64,000 bases of DNA from Sinorhizobium arboris LMG 14919. Its GTDB lineage: Bacteria; Pseudomonadota; Alphaproteobacteria; Rhizobiales; Rhizobiaceae. Position 1 is the first letter of the stretch; the number at the start of each line of letters is the position of its first letter. Position numbers and translations under genes: made by a program. The notes below the pieces were generated by a model that did not search any database, was not told the DNA's origin, and saw only the letters and a program-made list of their open reading frames with translations. Positions 47,942-56,904 of the stretch are shown one piece after another. The stretch is taken from contig NZ_KE386497.1 of NCBI RefSeq assembly GCF_000427465.1, positions 252,162-316,161 of the forward strand, written 5' to 3'.

Positions 47942-48033
47942 AGCGATTGGCTCACCTCAAGCCCATTGCGGCAATGTAATTGAGGAAACACTGTTCGTTG
48001 AGATTGCGCGTCCGCTAGAATCATTTCAGGTTG

Positions 48034-48048
48034 CAGACAGGCTTTGTG
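48034..48048 (+). repeat. 15-bp sequence shared with 40605-40619
   Basis: Identical CAGACAGGCTTTGTG between a -10-like TAGAAT (about 48015-48020) and the ribosome site GGGGGA of the small-protein gene. Confidence 0.5.
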
Positions 48049-48069
48049 AGCATCTGGGGGAACGGGTCG

Positions 48070-48432
48070 ATGGGAAGCTCCGGTTCGGGCAGTTTTACGG
48101 ATTATAGTGGATCGAAGAGACCGGATGGTACAGGCGGCTCCAGTGGCAAGGATCCTTGTCGAACGGCTTTCTCGGCAAAGTTGGAGGAAGTGGGGCAATG
48201 CGATTTCTTCGTTACCAACAACACCGTCCCTGCCGCTGACACAGTCCTCTCAATCGTGTTTGAAGGCCGGATCTTCGCTGTGACAGAGAATGGCAAGAAG
48301 GTCGGAGCCTTGCCGACCAAGTTCAATTATCTGGCTGGCTGCCTCAAGGAGGGCATCACCTATGCCGGCATCGTGACGGATTCCGGCTTGCAGCCGTTCC
48401 CCTTCGTCGCAGCCGACTTCACGCCCCAATGA
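48070..48432 (+). CDS. Small Gly/Ser N-terminus protein of QueC defence operon
   Basis: This 120-residue cytosolic protein, from ATG 48070 with GGGGGA upstream, begins MGSSGSGSFTDYSGSK. A flexible Gly/Ser segment of about 28 residues is followed by a small folded domain (RTAFSAKLEEVGQCDFF, LPTKFNYLAGCLKEGITYAG, ending VAADFTPQ). Met removal would expose Gly2. QatB proteins of the Qat defence system also begin Met-Gly and are reported targets of QueC-type modification (from memory). The gene overlaps the next by ATGA, so it is probably the substrate or effector of the module. No other function is recognised. Confidence 0.75.
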   Translation: MGSSGSGSFTDYSGSKRPDGTGGSSGKDPCRTAFSAKLEEVGQCDFFVTNNTVPAADTVLSIVFEGRIFAVTENGKKVGALPTKFNYLAGCLKEGITYAGIVTDSGLQPFPFVAADFTPQ

Positions 48433-49766
48433 CCGCGGCTGACGATCTGCCGCTCCTGGTGGTCGGCGAGATCGTCGTCGACTTTACGAGCGCCCGGACG
48501 GATGTCGCATGCAAACTTCGCCTTGGAGGCATCGTGCATGCCGCGCGCGGGCTCTGGGCCTGCGACTTACCGTATTCGGTAGCGGCCATATGCCCGAGTT
48601 ATCTCGTCAGCCAGGCCCGAGCATATCTGGCGGCGCATGGATGTAATGACTTCGTCTGGCTGGGAGAAGTTTCGGGCGCGCCGAATGTCATGGTCATTGG
48701 TGACGCAACGGAAGTCTCCGATCAGGGATACGAGGATCTTCTGAGGACTGAGAAATCCGTTAGGATCCTCGATGTAGGCACGTCACTTTCAGGCTACCGG
48801 GATGTTCTCGTCTTTCCCGGCAGTTATGATCTTTCCGCGGTGCGCCCGTTCCTAGGTGATAATGCCCGCCTAAGCTTCGACATCGCCTACGACGCGGACG
48901 ATTTCTCGATCTTGAATGACTTCTCAGGACACCTGGGCGCAATTATCATATCGACGTCGTCGCCACTTTTTGTGCGAACAGGATCCCTGTCGGTGGAGCC
49001 CATGCTCGACAGCGCAAGGAAACTCGGCGCCGAGGTATTCCTACTCAAGGAGAACCGCGGCGGAAGCCGTCTGTTCGATTTGCGTACGCATGCGGTCGAA
49101 GAAATCCCAGCAACGCTGTCCAATACGGTCAACTCCGTCGGTGTCGGCGATGTCTATTCCGCGGTTATGATCGGCTTTCACGCCCGTGGATGGGTAGAGG
49201 CAGGATGGCGCGGTGCGAAAGCCGCCACGGTCTACTCGCAGACCACCTTCCCCGACGATTTCCGGCGAGACACGAAGCGAGAACTCGCGCTTTCGCTCAA
49301 GGAGCTGCGCGATCTCGGCGGAACGATCCTGCCGTGGCATGATCGCCCGCAGTTTCAGATCTATCTTGCAGCCCCCGACTTCTCCTACCTTCACAAGCCT
49401 GAGATCGAGCGCGCGGTCGCGGCCCTCAGCTACCACAACTTCTCGGTCCGGCGCCCGGTCGTCGAGAACGGCGAGCTGCCGCTGGGAAGCTCGGAGGCCG
49501 TCCTCCTTAGGACCTATGCGGCTGATGTAGCGTTGCTTGAGGAATGCCAAGTCGTGTTCGCGATCCCGCTGGAACGCGACCCCGGCACTCTGATCGAAAT
49601 GGGAATGGCGATGGCCGTGGAGAAGGCTGTCGTAACATTCGACCCCCGTCGACAGAATGAAAATACGATGGTCATCGGGGGAAGCGCTAGCTACTCAGAT
49701 GATCTCGACACGAGTTTGAACGCTTTATTCATGGCGCTGTCGGATCTGCGGAAGAGGAAGTCATGA
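48429..49766 (+). CDS. PfkB-like kinase domain fused to nucleoside 2-deoxyribosyltransferase-like domain
   Basis: This 445-residue protein has residues 1-300 resembling a PfkB/ribokinase fold, with VVGEIVVDF at the start and the anion-hole segment NSVGVGDVYSAV at about 234-245, where the usual GAGD is GVGD. Residues about 308-440 resemble nucleoside 2-deoxyribosyltransferases (QIYLAAPDF, ERDPGTLIEMGMAMAV with the candidate catalytic Glu). Such a protein could phosphorylate or cleave a nucleoside, perhaps supplying a nucleobase to the QueC-like enzyme. Overlaps of 4 bp on both sides bind it to the operon. Confidence 0.8.
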   Translation: MTAADDLPLLVVGEIVVDFTSARTDVACKLRLGGIVHAARGLWACDLPYSVAAICPSYLVSQARAYLAAHGCNDFVWLGEVSGAPNVMVIGDATEVSDQGYEDLLRTEKSVRILDVGTSLSGYRDVLVFPGSYDLSAVRPFLGDNARLSFDIAYDADDFSILNDFSGHLGAIIISTSSPLFVRTGSLSVEPMLDSARKLGAEVFLLKENRGGSRLFDLRTHAVEEIPATLSNTVNSVGVGDVYSAVMIGFHARGWVEAGWRGAKAATVYSQTTFPDDFRRDTKRELALSLKELRDLGGTILPWHDRPQFQIYLAAPDFSYLHKPEIERAVAALSYHNFSVRRPVVENGELPLGSSEAVLLRTYAADVALLEECQVVFAIPLERDPGTLIEMGMAMAVEKAVVTFDPRRQNENTMVIGGSASYSDDLDTSLNALFMALSDLRKRKS

Positions 49767-50404
49767 AAAAGGTCATTCTACTTGCGTCAGGTGGTCTGGA
49801 TTCGACGACCGTTGCCTATTCGCTCGTCGCCGAGGGAGCGGACGTTTTCCCCATATTCTTCGACTACGGACAGCATTGCGTCGAGATGGAGTGGAACCGG
49901 GCGAACGAAGTTCTGCCCGCGGAGATGCGCAGGCCAGAACGCTGCGACGTTTCCGATCTCTTCCGTGGGTCGTCATCCCGTCTGATCAAGGAAGCGGATT
50001 TGTGGACCGAGGAAGTCGCAGACGATGACCTTTATGTACCCTACCGGACTATGCTGTTCTTTGCGGCCGCCGCAGCCCGTGCCCAAACGCTTGGAATCCT
50101 TGAAGTATACACGGGCTTCATCAACAGCAACCACGCCAAGGAAATCGACTGCACGGCCGAATTCATGAACAAGCTGGACGGCCTCGTCGAGAACGTCGGC
50201 CCGGTCCGTTTCCATTCGCCATTTCGGTACTCATCAAAGACGGAAGTAGCGCAGGCTGCAATCCGCCTGGGCGTGCCAATAGGACGGACCTATTCGTGCC
50301 AGGCGGCCAGTGATTTCCCCTGTGGCGCTTGTCCCAATTGTGTTGAGCGCATCCGTGCGCTAGAGGAGGCCGGTCTTGCGTATCGCAAAGCAAAGGTCGG
50401 GTAG
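49763..50404 (+). CDS. QueC-like ATP-dependent deazaguanine enzyme
   Basis: This 213-residue protein has a PP-loop SGGLDSTT at residues 9-16 and a C-terminal zinc site C179, C187, C190, C193 (SCQAASDFPCGACPNC). Both match QueC (7-cyano-7-deazaguanine synthase). It lacks queuosine neighbours QueD and QueE and lies in a defence island, so it is unlikely to serve tRNA modification only. QueC homologues in type IV CBASS and Qat are reported to join a deazaguanine to protein N-termini. Here the neighbouring MG-starting protein is the obvious partner (inference). Confidence 0.88.
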   Translation: MKKVILLASGGLDSTTVAYSLVAEGADVFPIFFDYGQHCVEMEWNRANEVLPAEMRRPERCDVSDLFRGSSSRLIKEADLWTEEVADDDLYVPYRTMLFFAAAAARAQTLGILEVYTGFINSNHAKEIDCTAEFMNKLDGLVENVGPVRFHSPFRYSSKTEVAQAAIRLGVPIGRTYSCQAASDFPCGACPNCVERIRALEEAGLAYRKAKVG

Positions 50405-50406
50405 CC

Positions 50407-51060
50407 ATGCAATCGTCGGCAGTTCAAATGCTCGTCGCGGCTCGGCGCGTTGCCGACTACGCGAAGGAATTGGGAGCTGATTTACAGCGCTTCGAAATCC
50501 GGCCCGCTTACGACCACATGGGGGCGCTGCTCGCTGACTCGGTTCTGCAAGCCGGACTGAACTACAACTCCGTGGTTCGGCCGCGTATCCTGGCAATCCT
50601 GGCAGACTATCCTGAATTGAACCGCACGTCCGGCCTGCGTAGCTTGGTTGAGCGCGGGGAGACGCCTGCATTTCTCAATTGGACCCACCAGGAAAAGGTT
50701 GGCCGTTTCGACGCCCTTGTTCTGTTCCTCGACGACGCGGCCATTGAAAGCGTGGATGACCTAAAGGAGCGCCTGCAGGACAGCGACAGGTTCGCGACAG
50801 CTCTTCGAGGCGTAAGGGGCGTTGGCCCCAAGACCGTGGACTACATAGGCTGCCTGGTCGGGATCGACTCTGTCGCCGTAGACCGTCACGTCCGAACCTT
50901 TGCGAAGCGGGTCGGTGTCATGGAAGATGACTACGATTTCCTGAAGGCGGTTTTCTGCTACGCGGCCGATCTCTTGTCTGTCTCAAGAAGGGAGTTCGAC
51001 GCATGGGTTTGGCAGCGCGAGTCGTCGTTGACTGCGCGGCAAATGGCGTTCGCGTTTTAG
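50407..51060 (+). CDS. HhH-GPD DNA-glycosylase-like protein (OGG-like)
   Basis: This 217-residue protein has a helix-hairpin-helix GVRGVGPKTVDYIG with Lys142 in the position used by bifunctional glycosylases, and the GPD aspartate Asp159 in DSVAVDRHVRTF. No Fe-S cluster cysteines follow. It starts 2 bp after the queC-like stop. OGG-like proteins are also accessory genes in type IV CBASS. It might excise a base, remove a modified base, or bind the deazaguanylated partner. Confidence 0.85.
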   Translation: MQSSAVQMLVAARRVADYAKELGADLQRFEIRPAYDHMGALLADSVLQAGLNYNSVVRPRILAILADYPELNRTSGLRSLVERGETPAFLNWTHQEKVGRFDALVLFLDDAAIESVDDLKERLQDSDRFATALRGVRGVGPKTVDYIGCLVGIDSVAVDRHVRTFAKRVGVMEDDYDFLKAVFCYAADLLSVSRREFDAWVWQRESSLTARQMAFAF

Positions 51061-51423
51061 GCCAAACAGTATCGGCTTTTGGGCATCGAGAACAGAGACT
51101 TAGCGACCGGAACGGGGGCGCGAAGCGGTCGTTCGTGAACCGTGGCTGGAAAGTCGTTTTGGGGCCGACTGCGGACGACGATGTCATCTCGTCCCGGCTA
51201 GGGAAAAGCGCGAAAGGCGCTTGACCTCGACACGCCGATTAGAGAAGCGCCGCCCGAAGGGCGGAAACGGGGACCGACTGCCCCGGTAAGCGGTTCCGTT
51301 CCTCCTTATCTGACTTGACGTGCGGTCTGTTATTGCGGTTTATCGCAGCGCGCGAGGGTAGGCACTGAGACAAACACTAGCGATAGGCGGGGGCTCTATC
51401 GCTGAAAGTACATGGAGAAGTGC
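51061..51423. other. Intergenic region after the defence island
   Basis: No gene is apparent. A stable hairpin CCGCCC-GAA-GGGCGG lies at 51250-51264 without a following T-run. The XRE promoter must lie towards the right end. Confidence 0.4.
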
Positions 51424-51858
51424 ATGCTGAATCCTAGCCCCGACAGATCGAAGGGAAAGCCTGAACCGGTCGATATTCATGTCGGCCGTCGAATTCGGAT
51501 GCGCCGAGTGTGGATGCACGTCACACAGATGGCTCTTGCGGAGGCTATCGGAGTGACGTTTCAGCAGGTACAAAAATACGAGAAAGGCACCAACCGCGTA
51601 GGTGCAAGCCGACTTCAGCAGATCGCACACGCGCTGGATGCGCCAGTTTCTTATTTCTTCGAGGATATGCCCGACGCAGCGGCAGTCGACGGCGGCGACC
51701 GCAGCGGCCAAAAGAGGCTGCAAACAGAAATCATGGAGTTCGCGTCAAGCCATGAAGGTCTTGCGCTCATTCGCGCCTTCTCCCGGATCACCGACCAAAA
51801 GGTGCGGAGCCGGACCCTCGGCCTCGTGAAAGCGCTCGCCGAACAGAATCCGGCATGA
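51424..51858 (+). CDS. XRE-family transcriptional regulator
   Basis: This 144-residue protein has a helix-turn-helix at about residues 25-80 (MALAEAIGVTFQQVQKYEKG) and a C-terminal tail with EGLALIRAFSRI. This rhizobial XRE group is common on plasmids and islands. ATG 51424 follows GGAG; ATG 51412 is an alternative. The stop overlaps the start of the broken partner gene. Confidence 0.9.
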   Translation: MLNPSPDRSKGKPEPVDIHVGRRIRMRRVWMHVTQMALAEAIGVTFQQVQKYEKGTNRVGASRLQQIAHALDAPVSYFFEDMPDAAAVDGGDRSGQKRLQTEIMEFASSHEGLALIRAFSRITDQKVRSRTLGLVKALAEQNPA

Positions 51859-52151
51859 GTCTCGCGACCGATTTCATTTCTGAGTTAATACGCGCCGCAA
51901 ACGAGCCCGAGAAGCCGTCGCTTATGAAGTCAGCGGTCTTTTCGATCGCTCGATCGATACGACACGCGACATGCGCGAGCAGACAGGAACCGCCCGCAGC
52001 CACGGCGCCAAGGACGTGCTGATAGAACCTTTGAGTAGCGTCTGAGCGCGCCCGCGACCTTTCCGCCACAGATATCAGAGATGCCCTGGTCGATGCCGCT
52101 GACGTTATCAAAGCATTGAAGATTGCGCTTGAAGGGAAGACCGAGCTCTAG
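51855..52151 (+). pseudogene. Broken rhizobial hypothetical gene downstream of XRE
   Basis: ATG 51855 overlaps the XRE stop (ATGA) and begins MSLATDFISELIRAANE, the start of a family often paired with this regulator in rhizobia. The continuation lies in other frames: RSIDTTRDMREQTGTARSHG, then ISDALVDAADVIKALKIALE to TAG 52151. At least two frameshifts are present. Confidence 0.7.
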
Positions 52152-52500
52152 TGCGGATGACCGTGGCTGCAATTGCGAGTGCCCGCGCGTGCGCGGCGCG
52201 GGCACCATAAAACAGGTTGGACCTGACGCCGCTTGAGGGACGGCGCAACGTGATAATTCGTCACGTATGTCTTTCTTCCGACTTTTCTGATGTGTACCTG
52301 CAAATCCTGCAACCATGGTCATCCGAACAGTCAATGCGACGTTTTCTGGGACTTGTGCGTTAATCCCCGCATGGCCAGGACATCTTCGAAGAAGCCGCCG
52401 GCTGAGCCGCCAGGCCCCGAAGCCCCCTCCGCGTCCATCCACGCCTGTCGATAAGGCGCTAGGGTGTGGCGCGACCCCTACCCGTACCAGCCGTACGATG
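52152..52500. other. Intergenic region, nothing recognised
   Basis: No gene is supported between the broken XRE partner and the small RNA. Long frames on the minus strand run through the small RNA and the pseudogene and are not credible. Confidence 0.4.
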
Positions 52501-52618
52501 CAAAAGACCCCGGGCCGGGAGGAGGCGCCGGGGTCCTTGAATTTTGATCGGCTCCTTGGGAGGAGGAGTGGAACCGATCGACGTCCTGCGCAATGGGAGG
52601 AGGTACTGCGCTGACAAT
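52501..52618 (-). ncRNA. Alpha-r14/NfeR1-type small RNA with three anti-SD loops
   Basis: On the minus strand three hairpins each show CCTCCTCCC in the loop (plus-strand GGGAGGAGG at 52595-52603, 52558-52566 and 52517-52525). The stems are GCGCA/TGCGC, CGGTTCC/GGAGCCG and GACCCCGG/CCGGGGTC, the last followed by TCTTTT as a Rho-independent terminator. Three anti-Shine-Dalgarno loops and a length near 118 nt match the alpha-r14 family of rhizobial trans-acting RNAs, which block ribosome binding sites. The 5' end is estimated. Confidence 0.85.
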
Positions 52619-52989
52619 CGCGAAGATAAACCATCCGCCATCATTGAATAGTACCTTAGGTTACAGGGCAGCATTGCTGAGAATGCATGGCACAGGCGCC
52701 TCATTCATGCGCGAGACGGGACCCGTAGACCGGCATCACACGGAAGCGATAATTGTGAGCTCTCTCTAATCAAGCTTATTGTGATACTTCTGTGACAGCC
52801 GTGTCGCCATATGCTGGGGTGACACGACCACCGAGCACCAACGTGCCCGCGGATGTCTGATAATGACCTGCACCAGTCTCGCTACGATGTTGATGACGTC
52901 AGCAAGGTCGCGGCGAGAACGCGCGAGCGGCGACCGCTGGTCGTTTCTCGGCCCTCCACCAGCGCGCGACGCCCCTTTTTGAAGCGGCC
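52619..52989. other. Small RNA promoter region and spacer to lactonase gene
   Basis: No protein gene is supported. The small RNA promoter should lie at about 52620-52720 on the minus strand; I cannot place a clear -35 and -10. Confidence 0.35.
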
Positions 52990-54078
52990 CTACCGCGCGT
53001 GGGACCTTGCGTTCCCCTTTCGAAAAACGATTGTCGTAGGGCTGCCGGTCGGGATGACTTGGCCTGTCGGAACAAGATTGCCGGGGTCACATTGTCTGAA
53101 TTCGACAATGGTGTCGCTGTCTTCGTTAGCGACATAGAGGTGCTTTTCATCTGGCTCGAAAGCGAAAAACCTGGGCGTGGTGCCTTGGCTCGGCAGCCAG
53201 TATGGACTTGCCGGCTTTCCATTACTGCCTAGGCGGAAAACTGCGATCGAGTCGTGGCCTCGGTTCGAGGCATACAGGTAGTCGCCACCTTTTGATAATG
53301 CTATCTCCGATGCGCGGTTGTCGCCTGAATAGTCCCTGGGGAGGGACGATACGGTATCGATCGGGTGTAAGCTGCCGTTGTCATCGTCGAAGTCGTATGT
53401 GGTGACGGTCGAATCCAGTTCGTTCAGAACATAGGCCAGCGCCCTCACGGGGTGAAAGGCGAGGTGCCGTGGACCGCTTGCCTCCCGGCAGCGGCATCGC
53501 GCCGCTTCCTCCAACATTCCGTTTCCAGGATCGAGCTTGAAGGACACGATCTGGTCGAAACCTTTCTCCGGCACAAGGATCCACTTTCCCGACGGGCTAA
53601 AGGGGACTTGATGTGGTCTGCCGTAGTTCTGTTCATCGCGGTGAGGACCCAGCTTGCCGGCCATTGCCGCAAGATGGCTCACAGGCCCGAGATTACCGGT
53701 GGATGAGACTGGCAGGCTGACGATGCTGTCGGTGCGATAGTTCGCAATGATAAGCCATCCGTGCGTTGGATCGAGCGCAAGGTGAACCGGGTTCCGGCCG
53801 CGAGTACGTTGGCGGTCGATATTCCGCAGAAGACCGGTTTCAGGATTGATCGAGTAGGACGTCACGAGATCAAGATCGCCGTGGACGGAATAGAGAATGT
53901 CCAGCATCGGGTGCAGGGCGAGGAAAGACGGATTAGGTTCGGTTTCGAGGAGTTGCAGCAAGCTCCATTGCGAGCTCTGCCCGTCGATCCTGTAGACGCT
54001 GATGCCTCGGCCTCTTGCATTGCGTTCTTCGGTCGTGCGGCATCCGACATATGCGAACAAACTCACTTTTGCCTCCAT
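52990..54078 (-). CDS. Lactonase family seven-bladed propeller protein
   Basis: This 362-residue protein of the 6-phosphogluconolactonase/lactonase_7 family has repeated blade patterns (FLALHPMLDILYSVH, VHLALDPTHGWLIIANY, RHLAFHPVRALAYVLNE, RFFAFEPDEKHLYVANE) and the conserved histidine-proline segment GRPHQVPFSPSGKW. It would hydrolyse a sugar lactone or act on another small ring compound. No signal peptide is visible. No partners are nearby; the downstream region is decayed. Confidence 0.85.
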   Translation of the reverse strand: MEAKVSLFAYVGCRTTEERNARGRGISVYRIDGQSSQWSLLQLLETEPNPSFLALHPMLDILYSVHGDLDLVTSYSINPETGLLRNIDRQRTRGRNPVHLALDPTHGWLIIANYRTDSIVSLPVSSTGNLGPVSHLAAMAGKLGPHRDEQNYGRPHQVPFSPSGKWILVPEKGFDQIVSFKLDPGNGMLEEAARCRCREASGPRHLAFHPVRALAYVLNELDSTVTTYDFDDDNGSLHPIDTVSSLPRDYSGDNRASEIALSKGGDYLYASNRGHDSIAVFRLGSNGKPASPYWLPSQGTTPRFFAFEPDEKHLYVANEDSDTIVEFRQCDPGNLVPTGQVIPTGSPTTIVFRKGNARSHAR

Positions 54079-54153
54079 TCGAGAGGTCTTCCGCCAGTAG
54101 GGCTTGCCGAGCCAACTGGCCGGACACTAAACCAGGGTACTGAGAGACCGTGA

Positions 54154-54276
54154 CACTCGTGGACTTGATGAGGTCCGCCGAGCGCTGCTTCTCTAAGGCG
54201 ATCAGATCGCCGACGTTACCCCGCCGCGCTCATCTGGGCTTTGGAACGTCCGCACCGAGACCATCCAAGGCCTTGC
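54154..54276. other. Spacer
   Basis: No feature is recognised between the lactonase gene and the maoC relic. Confidence 0.3.
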
Positions 54277-54480
54277 GAAACTCCGGGTCATACAGTGAGA
54301 TAAGCGCGCACCGGGTCGGTGTGGATGAACTGGAAATCACCCGTCGTCTCGGCAAACTGTCGATCGTCTTCTGCGTCACGGTAATCAACTCGAAGACGCC
54401 GAGTTCCTTGCCGATCAGATCCTTAATATCGGAAAGTGAATTTCTTGCGACATGTACGTCCTGAAGAGGGACCCTCGGGC
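54277..54480 (-). pseudogene. MaoC-like dehydratase remnant
   Basis: Minus-strand frames give DIKDLIGKELGVFELITVTQKTIDS and then, after a shift of one base, FAETTGDFQFIHTDPVRA, the hot-dog-fold signature of (R)-enoyl-CoA hydratases. A stop follows soon after and the C-terminal half is missing. Confidence 0.6.
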
Positions 54481-56157
54481 CGCTCGGGCAGGCTCTAGAA
54501 AGTGGGACGATTGACGTTAACCAACAGCTGTTCAATCGTGAGCTAACCACGGATCGACGGGAATGCGCCCACGCCATGAGCCATCGAGGGCTTGCCGGCA
54601 AGTGGAAGGAAGGCGGTGCGTAGCTGCGATTGATCACGGCGGTAAGCGCCTTCTCGATTTCATCGCGTCCTCCGGTCGCTCGGCTGTAGCGCTGGGCCCG
54701 TCATGAGTTGCTGGAAACGTGTTGCCTGCCAAAACGTCTAGCTCTCAAGAAATCAACTTTGGACGGACGGGAATGCTGCGCGTTGCGGCATCTTCCGGCA
54801 CGAAGCTGGCGCGGCTCCACGAGACGCTAAGCTGGACCAAGAACCTTGCCCCCAATCTGACGGCGCACCGAAAAAACTCCTCTCTCCTACTACCTCATCT
54901 TTTTCTAATGCATGCCGTGACATTGAGAAAATTGATTTCTTGGATGACTCCCATTCGCAGTGTAGATGAACGAAGGTACGCCTTAGGGGCCGTGATCTCA
55001 TCTCTTCGTTGCGCGCGACGCGCTGATGCCGGACGGAATCTCACGGCTGCTTCACGCCAGCATCAATCTCAGTCAGAGAGCCATGAGTACGGCCGTCGCC
55101 AGACTTTGCAACTTTCGCACCTATTTCCGACACGAGCTGTTATGATGCAGGGCCGCGAACTTCTGCCAACGCCGCGTGCTAAAGCACTCGCCTGCAGTTC
55201 GCGAGGCGCTGCTGCCGGACACGCGTTGCTCATTGTTCCTTTCGGGACCGGACTGTTTCGTTCAACTAAATCAGTCACCGCGACCGCACCGGCAGATTTT
55301 GCATGATGCATAAACCGGTGAATGATGCGGCCGGCCATACTCCAGATCATCATTACAATTTCGCCGGCATATTCCATTTTCTCGGCAAATCGTTGGAGAG
55401 CATCGACGGTCCTTGTGACCCACGACTTTTGATGAGTAGATGCAACAATTATCTTCCGAAGGCGAAAGGCCGCACCGATGAGAAGTCGACCTCGATCGCC
55501 TGTAAGCAATCGAGTTCGGACGGTCCGCGGTTAGCCGGCGGCCATCAAGTTCCGCGCGATCTTTGCCATATCCGCCAAGGCCTCTGATGGCCCTTTTTTG
55601 AGAGTGACGGCCGCAACGGCGTCGTCGTTGTGAGTACCGGATCAATACTCCCAAGTGGTGTCGTTTGAATGTTCCCAGGTTGAGCCGTAGCCGTTTCTCC
55701 GGGACGCGCCCCGGAGGACCGGCGGCGCGTCATCACCGATACTCTTTCCGATAGTCGGAGGGGGGACTTGGATGATTCAGCGGTTCCCCGAATGTGACCT
55801 TTGACAGCCACAGTATGGTCCAGCGATGCCGGATGCGGAGGCCAACCACCTCATCACGTCACATCCGGGTTACGACCCCTGGGGGCACCGTTCTTATTCT
55901 GCTTGTATCCAAACATTCCTTCGCGGGAGAAGCTTCGTTCAAGATATCGCTCATGCCGATATCCTAACAACCGCTTCGCCCGACAACGGCAGGCATCGGG
56001 CCTCTGGCCCGCGAGAACCGCGCAGCACGTGGAGGTAAGTCATGGGCAATAGATTCCCACTGTCCCAGCCTTCGAGTCGTGACTAGGTGTTGATGAGTGA
56101 AGAATGGTTCAATCCGCCTTCGCCGAGGATGAATCAGGCTTGGTGCGGTGTATCTGA
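54481..56157. other. About 1.7 kb of apparently decayed sequence
   Basis: Frames of 80-195 codons occur on both strands, but none resembles a known family and no ribosome sites precede them. I regard this as degraded DNA. Confidence 0.4.
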
Positions 56158-56838
56158 TCACCCTTTGGGAGGGCCATCATAAATATACCAAGTGGCATCA
56201 GCAGGTACCACATTCCTTGCCGTGCCCGTGGCGAGCCCTATACTCAGCGCCTTCTCGACGTCGGCAACAAGGTGAGTGTCTTCACTATAGGTAATCTTGT
56301 CTATCCTCTCATCGGAAAGGTTCGTGCAGCTACGGTATATTGTTTTCAACTCGGTGCGATACCTCACGGATATCTCTTGGTGATTAACTATGCGGTTCTC
56401 CGCTACTTCCCCTTCGATCCAGCTAGTTGGAGCATGCAGAAGAAATGACGTGTCGTCCAAGACAAGCCGTTTTTGACCAGCGCAGTAGAGCATGGTGGCC
56501 GCAGAAATAACCTCTGATAGATTTATGGTCGTCACGGGCACGACGGAGCTCCTGATGGCTTGATAGCCTACATTGCCGCTATCCACCTCCCCGCCCGGAC
56601 TGCTGATATATAGATAAATGTCGTGCGCGAATTTGTACTTCAGATTAATTTCGTCGAGAGCGGATGCAAGGGCGGCGATCTTCTCTTGGTTCACTTCACC
56701 CGTGTAAACGATTTTGACCGTGCTCACTGACGGCGGAGAGGACGCGTCGTTCATCACCCGAAGTGTGGCAGCCTGAAGCGGCGTGCTGAAAGCCGACAGG
56801 GCAACGGTAGCGAGCAAGCATATTGACGTTCGTCTCAT
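56158..56838 (-). CDS. Secreted ClpP-like serine protease
   Basis: This 226-residue protein has a signal peptide MRRTSICLLATVALSAFSTP ending near QAA. The mature part has the ClpP/crotonase fold: IYLYISSPGGEVDSG, the nucleophile Ser in EVISAATMLYCAG, and the histidine in FLLHAP. These correspond to the Ser-His pair of ClpP; a following aspartate is less clear. Unlike ClpP it would act outside the cytoplasm. ATG 56838 follows AGAGG. Confidence 0.8.
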   Translation of the reverse strand: MRRTSICLLATVALSAFSTPLQAATLRVMNDASSPPSVSTVKIVYTGEVNQEKIAALASALDEINLKYKFAHDIYLYISSPGGEVDSGNVGYQAIRSSVVPVTTINLSEVISAATMLYCAGQKRLVLDDTSFLLHAPTSWIEGEVAENRIVNHQEISVRYRTELKTIYRSCTNLSDERIDKITYSEDTHLVADVEKALSIGLATGTARNVVPADATWYIYDGPPKG

Positions 56839-56904
56839 AGAGCATTCCTCTTGGTGTAGATTGGAGAATGGCATTCTTGGTATACAACCTCCTTGAATAC
56901 GACT

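Noticed and set aside
49763..50404. QueC gene read as part of queuosine biosynthesis
   Set aside because: No queD, queE or queF nearby and it is locked in an overlapping defence-island operon.
51250..51264. CCGCCC-GAA-GGGCGG hairpin as a terminator for the defence operon
   Set aside because: No T-run follows on either strand.
51930..52634. 234-codon minus-strand open frame
   Set aside because: It runs through the small RNA and the broken XRE partner gene and has no family match.
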